From Saitoella complicata NRRL Y-17804 (lineage: Eukaryota > Ascomycota > Saitoellomycetes > Saitoellales > Saitoellaceae): 64,000 nt of DNA. Within the stretch, counting starts at the first letter, position 1, and every line of letters begins with the position of its first letter. A program made the translations under genes and the position numbers. The stretch is taken from positions 1 through 64,000 of the forward strand of contig NW_017566992.1 of the NCBI RefSeq assembly GCF_001661265.1. The letters are read 5' to 3'. This document shows positions 20,525 through 31,007 of the stretch, in pieces. Under the pieces are notes generated by a model that ran no database searches, was not told where the DNA came from, and saw nothing but the letters and a program-made list of their open reading frames with translations.

Positions 20525-23500
20525 TTAGTACCTTCCACCAACAGTACCATTCTGACCAGCCCACCCACTTTGACCCTGCCCATGCGGCCCCGTCTTCGGA
20601 GGAGGAGGAGGTGGTGCATACCCCTGATCCCTAATCGCACTCGTCCTAGGCGGCGGTAACGTCGATGACTGCGTATACCCATCATACGTCGTCTGCCTAT
20701 AACACGGTGGCGGCGGCGGGGCCTGGCCTTGGGTGTATCCTCCATGACCATACCCACCATGGCCAGCCTGACTCCCCGTCGCCGAGGAGGTCGACAACGG
20801 CAGCGGAGGGGGCGGGAAGGTAGGTGGTTGAGGAAGCGTGCGGTACTGCTGATGTTGGTCGTACCCCGTGTGTTGCCCATGTCCAGGTTGACCATGACCG
20901 GGCATCATACCCACACTCGCACTACGCCCGTACCCATGCCCATGGCCGGCGCCCGAGTCTGTGCGCATATTGTATCCATTCGATGACGAATTCGAGAATG
21001 GGGACGGGGATCGCATGGGTGGTTGTAACGTCGGTGGGCCAGAGAGCGGATCCATGATGTTCGGGAGCGCATGGCTGACGGGTGGTAGTGACTGCTGGTG
21101 CTGCTGCTGATGCTGGGGCGCATGAGATAAAGGTCCCGGCACCGGCAAACTCCCCATCAACATTCCCGGTCCCTGTCTCCCCAACGGCGGCGGCGCCGTA
21201 TGCGTATCCTGTGCCGCATACCCACCCTGCTGGCTGGACCGTCCCCACCGACTACCCTCAGACACACTCCCAGACCTCTCACTATGCGCACCACCACCAG
21301 CAGCAGCATTCCCCATCTCCACAACCGAACTCAACACAAACGTCGGATCCTCATGCGGAAGCGGAATCGCATTTTCCCTGTCCACATACGCCTGCGCCGG
21401 CGCCGGACCAAACATATTACCATTACTCTCGAGCGTGACCCCGGAGACGTGCATCAGCCCTTTGACCTTCCTCTCCGCGTTTCCGCGGCGGTTACGACGT
21501 GTCGCGGGTCCCGTAGCGCGTTCGCGGTCCCAGGTTTGGGTGAGGCGGGAGAGGTAGTAGGTTCCCCTGCTCACCATCGCGAAGGATTCGGAGGGGTGTT
21601 GCGGAGTGGTTGTGATTTGTTCGACGAAGAGGGTTCCGGCGAGGGTGAGGCCGAGCTGGCAGAGGCGCCATGGGAAGCCTTTGAGGGATTGATCGGGGAC
21701 GCTGGTGGCTGCCATCACGATCGCGGTCGCGTTCCTCAGCAACAAGGCCTCGAGCGCGACATCCTGCATCTCATGCCCACCCTCCCGCTTCCCCCTCCCC
21801 GACGACGACGAACTTCTGAACCCCACCTCCCCCTCCCTCCCCTTCCCACCTCCATTCCTCCTCAACACAGCCCGATGCAACAACAAACTCACAGTATGAT
21901 ACCCAATCTCCAACGCACAAGCATACGTCTGCATCAAGAAATCCCTCCCCTCCTTCCCCGCCTCCCCCTCCCCACGCCTAAAATACCCAGGCAACTCTCT
22001 ATACCACTCCCCCAACCAAAACCTCAACTCCTGTACTTCCCCCGCAAAGCGACTCGATTTTTCTGCCTTCGTTTTCGTTTTGGTGGTGGAGGAGTCAGTA
22101 TACCCTAGAGTGAGAACACGCGCGAGGATGCGGGTGAGGCCGACGGTGTGGACGAAGAATTCGTGGCCGGTGGCTTGTTCTCGGTCGGCGACGTCGTCTA
22201 CGTCGCCCATGTCGTCGACGGGTTCGACGTCGAACATCTCGTCCCGAACACTGGGTGGACGACCACGGATGGCAGCGTCCCAGATTTCGAGGGTGTAGAG
22301 ACACCACCATAATCTGCGCCTATGTCTCTTCTCACTCGGACTGAGACGGAAAGAAGTCGGTGATCGGTGTAAATTAAACGCGAACGCGATCTTGAGCGCA
22401 GTTCCCCTCCTCGTCCAATCCAACAACGCATTCGAGGATTTACCCGCTCCGAGGGTAGGTGAACACTGTTGTTCGTCATCCGCCCAATCATCCTGCAGTA
22501 TCCTCGCCAAACAAAGTGCCTGGAGATACGACAACGTCGGCGCTCCCTCCGCCAACGCATCCTCCCTCAACCGCTCATCCAACTTCTCCCAAATCCTCTC
22601 CGGATTAAACGGCGCATCCTCCTTATTTTGGTTTTGATCACCCCCACAAACAAGCGGATCCTGACAAAACAAACTTCCCGCGAGATACACAGCTAAACTC
22701 AAACACCTCGGCACAGGCGGATTCGCACGATAATGCATACTCAGATACGCCTGTTTGTTTAGGACAGGAAAGACGGGGTGTACGTGTACCATGAAGATCC
22801 CCAATAATTGCTTGCTGAGGGCGTAGGGGACCCATTCGCCGCCTTCGGCTTCAGAGGCGAGAAGTTTGAGGGCTGCCCAGCCGGATGTTGAGCCGACTTC
22901 TTCTTCGCGGGGACCCTGGAGTTGGGTGCTGGGGGATGACTTCCGCAACCACGCTCCCCCGCCTAACGAAATCCTTGAATTCGGATCCAACGTCAAAGGA
23001 ACAGATGTGTCGGACGTTTCGATACCGGATGAGTCGTCGACTTGGATACAGCGGAGCCGGGGATCGTTACCCGCGCGGACTGCAGAGGCGTCTAGATGAC
23101 TTGCTGGCACGGGAGGTGGGGATAGTGCGCGAGGTGGGAGATGAGAAAATGGGAAGTCGAGGTAGGCGTTTGGCGCGTTTGCCGGCGGCGTGGGTGCCAA
23201 GGAAGCGGTGTAGGAGGAGAAGTAGCGAGGGTGGGGAAGATCGCCGCCCGTGGTGGTGTTGGATGGACCAGTTCGTGAAGTGCGACGACGTTTGTGAGGG
23301 GGACGGGAGGTGTAGTCTGGTGAGGAGGCGCGAGAGGATTGGGAGCGGGAGGGGGAGGAGGGAGGACGTTGGCTTAGTGTCTCGTCGGCGAGGGCGGATT
23401 CGAGCATACTCTCGATTCTGGACAATCTCTGTTCATCCTGTAAGCGACCAACATCATCGCGCATAGGGGAGAAGACATACGTTCGTAATCGTCTCAAAGT

Positions 23501-23720
23501 ATCCTTTGTGCGGTCCCCTCTTCTTACTCTCTGGATAAACACACTCAACCTCAGCTTCCCAGCAATTCCGACAATAGTCCGTTCCATTTCCATTACATTT
23601 GATCTTCTTCCTGCGACATTCTGTACATGCGATTTTGCGAGCTGCTGCGTTCGCGTCGTTGCCGGCTGCGCTGTTTGCGGCACCGGTGGTTGAGGGAGCG
23701 TTGGAAGCTGTGTCGGCCAT
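20525..23720 (-). CDS. Zn2Cys6 transcription factor
   Basis: Exons 23720-23481 and 23437-20525 with a 43-nt intron in phase 0; about 1050 residues. The binuclear zinc cluster sits at Cys32, 35, 42, 50, 53 and 60 (ACTECRRKKIKC...YCRNCWEAEVEC), followed by a basic linker (SKKRGPHKGYFE) and a short coil (DEQRLSRIESMLESAL). The middle carries a fungal-specific transcription factor domain, with WWCLYTLEIWDAAIRGRPPS and the upstream KIAFAFNLHRSPTSFRLS. The last 300 residues are Pro/Gly/His/Gln/Tyr-rich and probably form an activation region. Targets cannot be read from the sequence. The usual C6 spacing is intact. Its head faces the tRNA-Leu at 23942. Confidence 0.9.
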
Positions 23721-23941
23721 GGCGCAAGTCAGACAATGACGGGTAGAGCGTCTGAGCTCGTTGGATGGACTGATCAGGCGGGATATATGGGATCGGAGAA
23801 AGGAGATGGTGTTGATCTCTGACTGTTTGGCCGCGGACTTCGAACATTTCGGCAGGGCAGGTGCGGCACAGGCGAGCTCGGGTAAATTATCCAGCTGGTA
23901 AGGTAGTCAAGATTCACAACCGAAAATAACATCACGAAATC

Positions 23942-24049
23942 GCAGCGATGGCCGAGCGGTCTAAGGCGTCGGATTCAAGCGTAATCAGCTTTCCCTAGCA
24001 GGAAATCCCGATCTCGAAAGAGGCGGGGGTTCAAATCCCCCTCGCTGCA
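23942..24049 (+). tRNA. tRNA-Leu(CAA), copy 1, with intron
   Basis: Class II tRNA: acceptor GCAGCGA/TCGCTGC with A discriminator (Leu-like rather than Ser G), D arm GGCCGAGCGGTCTAAGGC, anticodon loop TTCAAG giving CAA, long variable arm TCTCGAAAGAGG, T arm GGGGG TTCAAAT CCCCC. About 25 nt between anticodon and 3' stem form the intron, with an internal TTTCC/GGAAA hairpin and AAGC/GCTT pairing next to the anticodon. One A-C mismatch remains at the base of the anticodon loop. T tract downstream. Confidence 0.9.
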
Positions 24050-24324
24050 CACTTTTTGTCACTCTCCCCCCACCCGAGGCTCTCACGGTGGCCCGCTGAT
24101 TTATGAACAATTGTGTTCGTACGAGGGTTAGTAAAAAAACAACTAAACGGGATGGGCTTGGATTAGACCTTGATAAGAGCAGGTCACCCTTTCTCGCATG
24201 TATCGTACAAACGGTCGACCACCGATCACACCACAGCTGCCCTATCTCCCGTCAGAAGCGAGTCCTGGTTCTAACGAAGGCTAGACAACCGCGGGAATAC
24301 CAGGTGCAACAAAACTAAAAAATG

Positions 24325-24403
24325 CTCCCTGACCGAGGATTGAACTCGGGTCCCGCGCGAGCCTGATGACAGGCGCGTATACTAGCCACTATACTATCAA
24401 GGA
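24325..24403 (-). tRNA. tRNA-Asp(GTC), copy 4, with short intron
   Basis: 79 nt, exons identical to the family; intron candidate TCAGGCT as in copies 2 and 3. Shares about 30 bp of near-identical 3' flank with copy 3, plus the common 5' flank GACATCAACCA. Confidence 0.95.
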
Positions 24404-24599
24404 TGGTTGATGTCAACTGAATTCCGCAACATTGATACAATCAGGTTTTGTGGTCTCACGTCATGCTCCCTCGGTGAATGAGATCCCCCGCAGTTCCGCT
24501 CGCACACAGATCAGTCAACATCATCGACGACATTTGATCTCCCCACGGTTCATATTTACATCTCCTCGAGCAGAATCTTCAGTAGAGGGATCAACCAGC

Positions 24600-25859
24600 A
24601 TGACAACAGCCAAACCCCTCGACATCCTCATTATCGGCGGTTCCCTCGCCGGCCTCCTCACCGGTACCGCCCTCTCTCGTCTCGGCCACCGCATCCGGAT
24701 CTTCGAACGCGCTCCCGCAATGGCAAATCAAGGCGCCGGAATTGTCGCTCAGCCCGATCTCCTCCACTTCCTCTCCGCATACGACCGTACCCACGCAACC
24801 GTAACGGTCAAGAGTGGACTGAGGCAGTATCTGGATGGAGAGGGAAAGGTGTTGGAGAAGGAGGATACAGAGCAGAAGATGACGAGTTGGGATGCGGTAT
24901 ACTGGGTTTTGAGGGCGAATTTTGATGGGAGGGGCAGTGAATATATCGAAGGTGAGGCGCCGCAGTGTCCGAGTACCGCTTCCTACAATCTCAGCCATAC
25001 ATTAGATTCGTTCGAAGTTAAGGGGAAGAAAGTCGAAGTGAAGTACACATCAGGAGAAGGAAAGGAAGCTACGCAGCACATGACGGAAGCAGACATATTG
25101 ATCGCATGTGACGGCGCCTCCAGTACCGTCCGATCCTCCCTCCTCCCCGACGTGAAGCGGAAGTACGCAGGCTACCTCGCCTACCGAGGCTTGATCCCCG
25201 AGAAAGAGCTGAGCAAAGAAGCTTGTGAAGCACTCATTGGAAAGTTCTCATTCTTCCACGCTGAAGGAACGCAATGTCTCACGTACGCCATTCCTGGCGA
25301 AAGCGGCTCCACGAAAGAGGGTGAACGAAACCTGAACTGGGTTTGGTACGTCAACCTACCCGAAGACATCAAGAACGACTCCAAAGAACCCGGTGAGAAT
25401 CCATTTATCAGTAACGAAGGCTTTGTGGGAACATGGAGTTTGCACTCTGGACAGCTCCAGGAGAAGACCATCGAGAACGTCAGAGAAAGGGCGAGGAAGC
25501 AGTTACCGCCTGCGATGAGGGAAGCGGTACTTAAGACCCCACAGCCGTTTTTGCAGGCGGTCACGGATGTGCGGTCTCCGGAGATCGTACACTCAAACGG
25601 TCGGGTTATCCTGGCCGGTGACGCGACATGTGGACCGAGACCGCATACTGCAGCCAGCACGAACCAGGCCGCTCTTCACGCCCTCTGGCTCGCGGAATTG
25701 GTCGGTGAGGCGGGCAAGGGGTGGGAGGATGTAAAGAAAGCGTTAGGAGGAGAATATACCAAAAGAGTATTGGAGTATAGCGAGGAGCTGGATGCGAAGG
25801 GCAGAAAGCTTGGCAACCGGAGTCAGTTTGGGAAACATCCGTGGAACGTGGAGGGGTAA
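24600..25859 (+). CDS. FAD-dependent aromatic-ring type monooxygenase
   Basis: Single exon, 419 residues. The N-terminal Rossmann motif LDILIIGGSLAGLLTGTALS is followed by RIRIFERAP, the mid-protein DG motif (ADILIACDGASSTVRS) and the C-terminal GD motif (GRVILAGDATCGPRPHTA), the three landmarks of class A flavoprotein monooxygenases. The overall arrangement is close to 2,6-dihydroxypyridine 3-monooxygenase-like proteins of fungi. It would use NAD(P)H and O2 to hydroxylate a small aromatic or heterocyclic substrate, unknown here. The upstream frame is open to 24432 but the ATG at 24600 directly precedes the nucleotide-binding strand. No signal peptide; probably cytosolic. Confidence 0.85.
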   Translation: MTTAKPLDILIIGGSLAGLLTGTALSRLGHRIRIFERAPAMANQGAGIVAQPDLLHFLSAYDRTHATVTVKSGLRQYLDGEGKVLEKEDTEQKMTSWDAVYWVLRANFDGRGSEYIEGEAPQCPSTASYNLSHTLDSFEVKGKKVEVKYTSGEGKEATQHMTEADILIACDGASSTVRSSLLPDVKRKYAGYLAYRGLIPEKELSKEACEALIGKFSFFHAEGTQCLTYAIPGESGSTKEGERNLNWVWYVNLPEDIKNDSKEPGENPFISNEGFVGTWSLHSGQLQEKTIENVRERARKQLPPAMREAVLKTPQPFLQAVTDVRSPEIVHSNGRVILAGDATCGPRPHTAASTNQAALHALWLAELVGEAGKGWEDVKKALGGEYTKRVLEYSEELDAKGRKLGNRSQFGKHPWNVEG

Positions 25860-25912
25860 GCTTTATTATATACCATGAATAAAACGATAAAGCTTTGCTA
25901 TATACCATGAAT
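25858..25912. repeat. Two-copy direct repeat, 23 bp, in the 3' end of the monooxygenase gene
   Basis: Units at 25858-25880 and 25890-25912 read AAGCTTT(AT/GC)TATATACCATGAAT and differ at two adjacent bases, with a 9-bp spacer. The first unit overlaps the last bases of the TAA stop codon, so both copies should lie in the 3' UTR. Confidence 0.85.
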
Positions 25913-26055
25913 TGTTTGGAATTTCCTGTGTGCTCTCGGGGCGCATTTGCACCAGCCACACCGCGACGACGCCAGTACCGACAACAGCACCCAGCACCCA
26001 CCACCCAGCATCCCCTCCCTCGGCCAATTTCATTCTTAATATATCTCACAGCATC

Positions 26056-28075
26056 ATGACTGAATCAATTGCAAACGGTCCTTCGTCTGCGTTCGGACAG
26101 CGTGGCAAAGTTGTCACCGTGGGGAATGGAGCGCGTATCTTGTGCATCGCTGACGTGAGAGGTGAGTTACGGACGGATGCGTGGTCAATTGGCTTCGTGC
26201 TGGATCAATTGAGCAGTGCCTCAATTCGCGGTCGAGGATTGTGTGGAAAAGGGGTTCGTGTGCTGACTCGACACCACAGGAAACCTCTCCCAAATCAACG
26301 ACCTCGCACGAGAGTCTCGAGCGGATGTAGTCCTACACACTGGTGACTTCGGTTTCTACGACGAATCTTCCCTGGAGCGCATCACCGACAAGACCCTCCG
26401 TCACGTCATCCAATACTCCCCCCTCATCCCTCCATCATCTCGTCACCAATTCCCCACAAACCCGAGCACGCCCACCAATCAGTTGCGTCAGGCAATTACT
26501 AGTTCGTCTACGCCTATTCTCTCTGAGTTACCGTTGTTTTTGGCGGGCGCGAAGAGGTTTGAGGTTCCGGTTTATACTGTTTGGGGTGCGTGCGAGGATG
26601 TCCGCGTTATCGAGAAATTCAGGGCGGGTGAGTACCGTATCCCCAATTTCCACCTCGTGGACGAGCACTCGTCTTGGATGATTGATCTCGGGGGTTGTAA
26701 GCTGCGGTTGTTGGGTCTCGGTGGTGCCGTCGTCACGCATAAGCTCTTCGACAACGGCGAGGGACGAACGACGATTGCGGGTGGTCAGGGCACGATGTGG
26801 ACCACGATTCTACAGATGGGAGAACTGTTGGATACCGCTGCGCGCGTATTCGACTATTCCGAGACCAGGGTGTTCATCTCGCATGCTTCCCCGGGACGAG
26901 AGGGGTTGTTGGCGCAGTTAGCGTTGACGTTGAAGGCTGATTTCACCGTCAGTGCTGGTTTGCATTTCCGTTACGCGAGCTCGTATAACGATTTCTCGGT
27001 ACACCCCTCCCACGACCACTTCCGCGCGAAGCTCATCTCCGCTCGTGCGGGATTCATGGATGTGTGGGAGACTGTCCGTGGGCAGGTCGAGGCGAGCGTT
27101 TCGGATACGCAGCGTGTTCTTCTTGACAACGTCCTCGAGATGGTTAACCGTATGCCCAAGTCCACCGACGAGAGCGCGAAGGAGGATGCGTCGTTCAAGA
27201 ATATGTGGAACTTCAACTTGAGTGATGCTGCTTTCGGATGGGTCGTGTTGGGTGTCGAGGGCGGTAGGGTGAGCGCGGAGATGAAGGCGCAGGGTTTCAA
27301 CTTTGCGTACAGGAGGGGAGGAAACGGACAGGAAGCTAAACCTATCCAGTCCCCCGTGAAACAGCAGGCAGCACCTGTACAACAGCAACAGCAACAGCAA
27401 CAGCAACAACCAAAGGCCGAGATGGCTGCTCCTGAACCTGTCGCTACTCCCACGGAGCCCAACCCCGCCATCGCCGCTTCCGCAGGAGCTCCCGCCGCCC
27501 CTCCTACCCGTCCCGCACGCACCCCCTCCCAACCCTTCGTCACCGGCGAACAAGGCTACTGGGTCTCCCCCGTCGACTCCGACCAAGAAGCCCGCGAGAT
27601 CTTCGCCACCCAAGATCACTCCGCCATCACCGGTATCCGCTTCCGTCCCGACAAGCACTTTGCGTACGTCTACTTTGGGTCCAAGGAGACGATGTTGGAG
27701 GCTCGTGCTCGTGTTGTGAAGTCTCAGAATGAGAGGACGGGGAGGACGTATGCGATTAGTGAGATTCAGAATAGGCGTGGAGCTGGAGCGGGTGGTGCTG
27801 CGGGGAGTGCGAGTGAGAGTGAGGGAGCTGCTGGTGTCGGTGCCGGTAATGGTCGGGGTGGTAGAGGAGGACGTGGTGGATTGAGGGGGATGGCGAGGGG
27901 TGCTATGAGGGGACGTGGTGGATTTGGTGGACCGGGAAGGTTCGGTGGTCCTGCGCAAGTTGAGGGTGGAGAGAAGCCTGCCGGTGGTGAGGCGAAGAAA
28001 GATGATGCTACTCCTGCACCAGCACCCGCTGAGAATGCCGAGAAGCCTGCTGTTGCTGTTGCTGGATGGGAGTAA
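26056..28075 (+). CDS. DUF2433-type phosphoesterase-like protein with RGG tail
   Basis: Exons 26056-26161 and 26280-28075, 118-nt intron, phase-1 join giving DVRGNLSQINDLARES; 633 residues. The first 330 residues look like a metallophosphatase fold: RILCIADVRGN, ADVVLHTGDFGFYD, VYTVWGACEDVRV, RVFISHASPGREGLL and AGLHFRY, matching the fungal DUF2433 family as I recall it. In the D-x-H motif of true enzymes the His is replaced (ADVRG), so activity is doubtful. A Gln run (about 27381-27411), a Pro/Ala linker, a compact region around GYWVSPVDSDQEAREIF..FAYVYFGS that resembles an RNA-binding-type fold, and an RGG-rich stretch (GRGGRGGRGGLRGMARGAMR) follow. RNA association is inferred from the tail. 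Confidence 0.75.
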
Positions 28076-28479
28076 GGGAAGCTAATGGTGGAGGATAGGA
28101 GGGTAAGATAAAATGTGAGGCTTTATTTTGCTGGGCTGGGCATATTTTGCATTGGGTTCGCTGATGGGCGGTTCCCTTTTTGTACTTGTAACATCTTGCT
28201 TTGATAGATCGGGAGGGCAATGATATGCTTTGGACGTTGTTATATACTGTGCTGTTCATTCCGTGTCATCTGATAAAAACAAAACATGCAGCGAGGGGGA
28301 TTTGAACCCCCGCCTCTTTCGAGATCGGGATTTCCTGCTAGGGAAAGCTTTTACGCTTGAATCCGACGCCTTAGACCGCTCGGCCATCGCTGCTGTGGAT
28401 GTGGGTTCACCAAGCTCAACTGTTGACAATAACTTTGCGGTATCAGAATTGTTACCACCCCTGCTTTAGATTATCCAAA
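28076..28479. other. Intergenic region holding tRNA-Leu copy 2
   Basis: 404 bp between the DUF2433 gene and MTAP; the tRNA at 28287-28393 occupies a quarter of it. No other element is seen. Confidence 0.55.
28287..28393 (-). tRNA. tRNA-Leu(CAA), copy 2, with intron
   Basis: Same exons as copy 1, on the opposite strand; the only difference seen is in the intron, where GTAATCAGC becomes GTAAAAGC. The TTTCC/GGAAA intron hairpin and the AAGC/GCTT pairing are kept. Confidence 0.9.
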
Positions 28480-29537
28480 ATGTCGCGTATGAGGAATTCC
28501 GCCCGGCTCTTGTTTCCTCGGTCATTCCTTCAGTTCTCGAGATCTATTATGTCCCTCCCTACTACTTTCAACGGCCAAGTCCAGATCGGTGTCCTCGGTG
28601 GATCCGGTTTCTACAAGCTCGAGGGTCTCGAGACCGTTGCTGAAGTTAACCCTGAGACTGTACGTTATCCCCGCTCTCTATTCCGTTGTGTACGGCGGCT
28701 GATGTAGCATTATAGCCATGGGGCTTCCCTTCGTCTCCCATCACGATTGCCAAGACCCCCGCTGGTACTCATGTTGCTTTCCTCGCCCGTCACGGCCTTG
28801 CGCACACCATCCTCCCCTCTGAGGTCCCCGCCCGTGCCAACATTGCCGCCTTGAAGCACCTCGGTGTCGGGGCCATCCTCGCTTTCTCCGCCGTCGGCTC
28901 CCTCCAGGAGGAAATCGCCCCCGAGGACTTCGTTCTCCCCACCCAGATCATCGACCGTACCCGCCTCGGCCGTCCCAACACTTTCTTCGGTGAGGGTATG
29001 GTCGCTCACGCCATGTTCGCCGACCCATTCTCCGCCAACCTCGCTTCCATCTTGGAGAAATGCTCCCACGTCCTCGAGGAGTCTGGGAAGAAGTTGCACA
29101 CCACCAAGACCCAGAAGGGTGATTTGACGTTGATCTGTATGGAGGGACCCCAGTTCTCTACTCGTGCTGAGTCCCATATGTACCGCTCCTGGGGCGCACA
29201 CGTCATCAACATGTCCGTCCTCCCCGAAGCCAAGCTCGCTCGTGAGGCGGAAATCGCATACCAAATGATCTGTATGGCAACCGACTACGACTGCTGGCGT
29301 GTCGATGAGGAAGGCGTCACCGTCGAGGCTGTCATGGCTCACGTCAGGAACAACACTGCGAACGCTGGTCGTTTGCTTAAGGCTGCGCTGGAGGAGTTTG
29401 AGAAGGATGCGTCTGTTATTGAGAAGCTTGGGCAGGAGTTGGAGGGTTCGATGAAATTTGCTTGTATCACTCCCCAGCATGCTCGTCCGGCTGCTACTGT
29501 GGAGAAGCTCGACTACATTCTTCCTGGATACTACTAG
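28480..29537 (+). CDS. MEU1: 5'-methylthioadenosine phosphorylase
   Basis: Exons 28480-28659 and 28716-29537, 56-nt intron in phase 0; 333 residues. It cleaves methylthioadenosine with phosphate in the methionine salvage pathway. Family landmarks: VQIGVLGGSGFYKLEGLE, ITIAKTPAG, FLARHGLAHTILPSEVPARA, AILAFSAVGSL, and the substrate-binding LICMEGPQFSTRAESHMY. A 23-residue extension (MSRMRNSARLLFPRSF..FSRSI) before the second ATG at 28549 has five Arg and no acidic residue. Relatives normally begin near that second ATG, so the gene may encode a longer, possibly mitochondrial, and a shorter cytosolic form. Confidence 0.93.
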
Positions 29538-30105
29538 ATTTTTTAGACGACGGGATCGTACTAGATCTATAGCGGATACCCCAAGAAACTATAGACTTCA
29601 CATAAAAACTGCTGTTGCATGATGTCAAGACAATTCATTGCTGTTCAACTCCAGCTCGGTCGCGAGCCCGGTACATTGTTTGTCCGAGCGAATCACCTCA
29701 TATCGTATCATCAAAACCTTAAAATTGCACATGTGATCCATCCCTGGGAGCGCGAGCAAGCATCCAAACCCACGGGGGTCGACCGGTCGCGCGCCGCCCC
29801 GAGCTCGAGGAGAACTCACATGAAAACCCTATGTCCAGTACGACCAGTACCCTTCATTGAATTTGTCAGCGCAGGGAAATAGAGTGCGTGGTAAGGTGTT
29901 CTCGTGATGCTGCCATTGCTGTCGTCGCGGGGGGTAGGCCTAGGAGGAGCACATGATCGTACTGTGAACCCTTTCTCCACTCCCCTGCTTCCGTGAGAGG
30001 TGGGGTGGGTTAGTAATCACCTCCTTTGCTATATAAACCGTCGTCTCTCCCTCTCATGGCAATAACTTCCCAACCTTCCCTCACTACACTCACAAACATA
30101 CCACA
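29538..30105. other. Intergenic region, promoter side of the cupin gene
   Basis: 568 bp between the 3' end of MTAP and the cupin start. TATATAAA at about 30031 lies some 70 bp before the ATG and may be a TATA box. No gene seen. Confidence 0.45.
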
Positions 30106-30733
30106 ATGGCTCCAGGCGCACTCGAACGTCGCATCTCCTCCGAATCCAAGCTCTCTCCCCTCGACCGAGCCGAAATGGCACTCGTCGACGCCCACGGTGC
30201 TCCAGACGTCTACGTCAACGGCAAAACCGATACATGCTGGCATCCCTGGGTCGGGGACCTCCTCGTCAAGCCCCTCCGTTATGAACCCAAGTCTGGAGAT
30301 TTCGTGATTGTTTTGCGTGCACCCAACGATACCGTCTTGGGGAAGCATAGGCATAGGGGGGTGGTTACCGCTACGACGCTCAAGGGGAAGTGGAATTATT
30401 TTGAGTATGATTGGGTTGCGCAACCTGGGGATTATGTCGTGGAGAACCCGGGTACTATTCACACGGTGTGTACATGCGTCTTGCTTGGGTTAGAATGGGC
30501 TAATTTTACCTAGCTTCACATGTACGAGGATACTGAGGTGTTGTTCACCGTGAGCGGATCCATCGAGTAAGTTTCTCTAGTTGAACAACTGAGATGGTTG
30601 CTAACGGGTTTACAGGTTCTTCAATGATGACGACACCTTGAGGAACACCATGGATTTGTTCAGCTTCATGCACCTATACAAGATCCACTGTGAGAAGACC
30701 GGGCAGAAGTTCAACACCGATCTCGTCTACTGA
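30106..30733 (+). CDS. Cupin protein of the 2,4'-dihydroxyacetophenone dioxygenase-like family
   Basis: Three exons, 30106-30465, 30514-30566 and 30616-30733, give 176 residues. The core is a single cupin barrel: LLVKPLRYEPKSGDFVIVLR, then the metal motif GKHRHRG, TLKGKWNYFEYDWVAQPGDY, GTIHTLHMYEDTEVLFTVSG. The HxH of GKHRHRG and the His of GTIHT are the expected metal ligands. The family includes enzymes that cleave dihydroxyacetophenone and ChrR-like cupins; the substrate here is unknown. The arrangement next to a flavin monooxygenase (5 kb away) is suggestive but not contiguous. No targeting signal visible. Confidence 0.8.
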
Positions 30734-30911
30734 ACCAGATTGGTCATCGCTCATTATACCAAGTTTTTATCTTTTAGGAGTTAGGTGGCTGGTGTTTCAA
30801 GTTGCGTGGGAGTCAAACATGCAAGCGATACCATCGGATGAATGAGAAACCCATCCTTAAGCAATCGCGAACCAAATCTTCTCCCAAATATTCCTCAGCA
30901 CCTCCTCCACA

Positions 30912-31007
30912 TACCGCTGAGTGCAGACTCGACAGGTTTTTGTGTCAGTTTGTGGAATTACCTTTGGCCGCGCGGGCCACTGAAAACTATGTCTGCACTC
31001 AGCGGTA
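30912..31007. mobile_element. Short MITE-like palindromic insert
   Basis: A perfect 17-bp inverted repeat, TACCGCTGAGTGCAGAC at 30912-30928 and its complement at 30991-31007, encloses 62 bp. If the outer TA is read as the target duplication, the element is 92 bp with 15-bp terminal repeats, as in Tc1/mariner-type MITEs. It abuts, and probably truncated, the 3' end of the permease relic. Only one copy was noticed, so a simple hairpin remains possible. Confidence 0.45.

Larger units (their letters stand above)
23721..24599. other. Intergenic region holding tRNA-Leu and tRNA-Asp
   Basis: 879 bp between the divergent starts of the Zn2Cys6 factor and the FAD monooxygenase, with two tRNA genes inside. 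No further gene is seen in 24050-24324. Confidence 0.55.
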
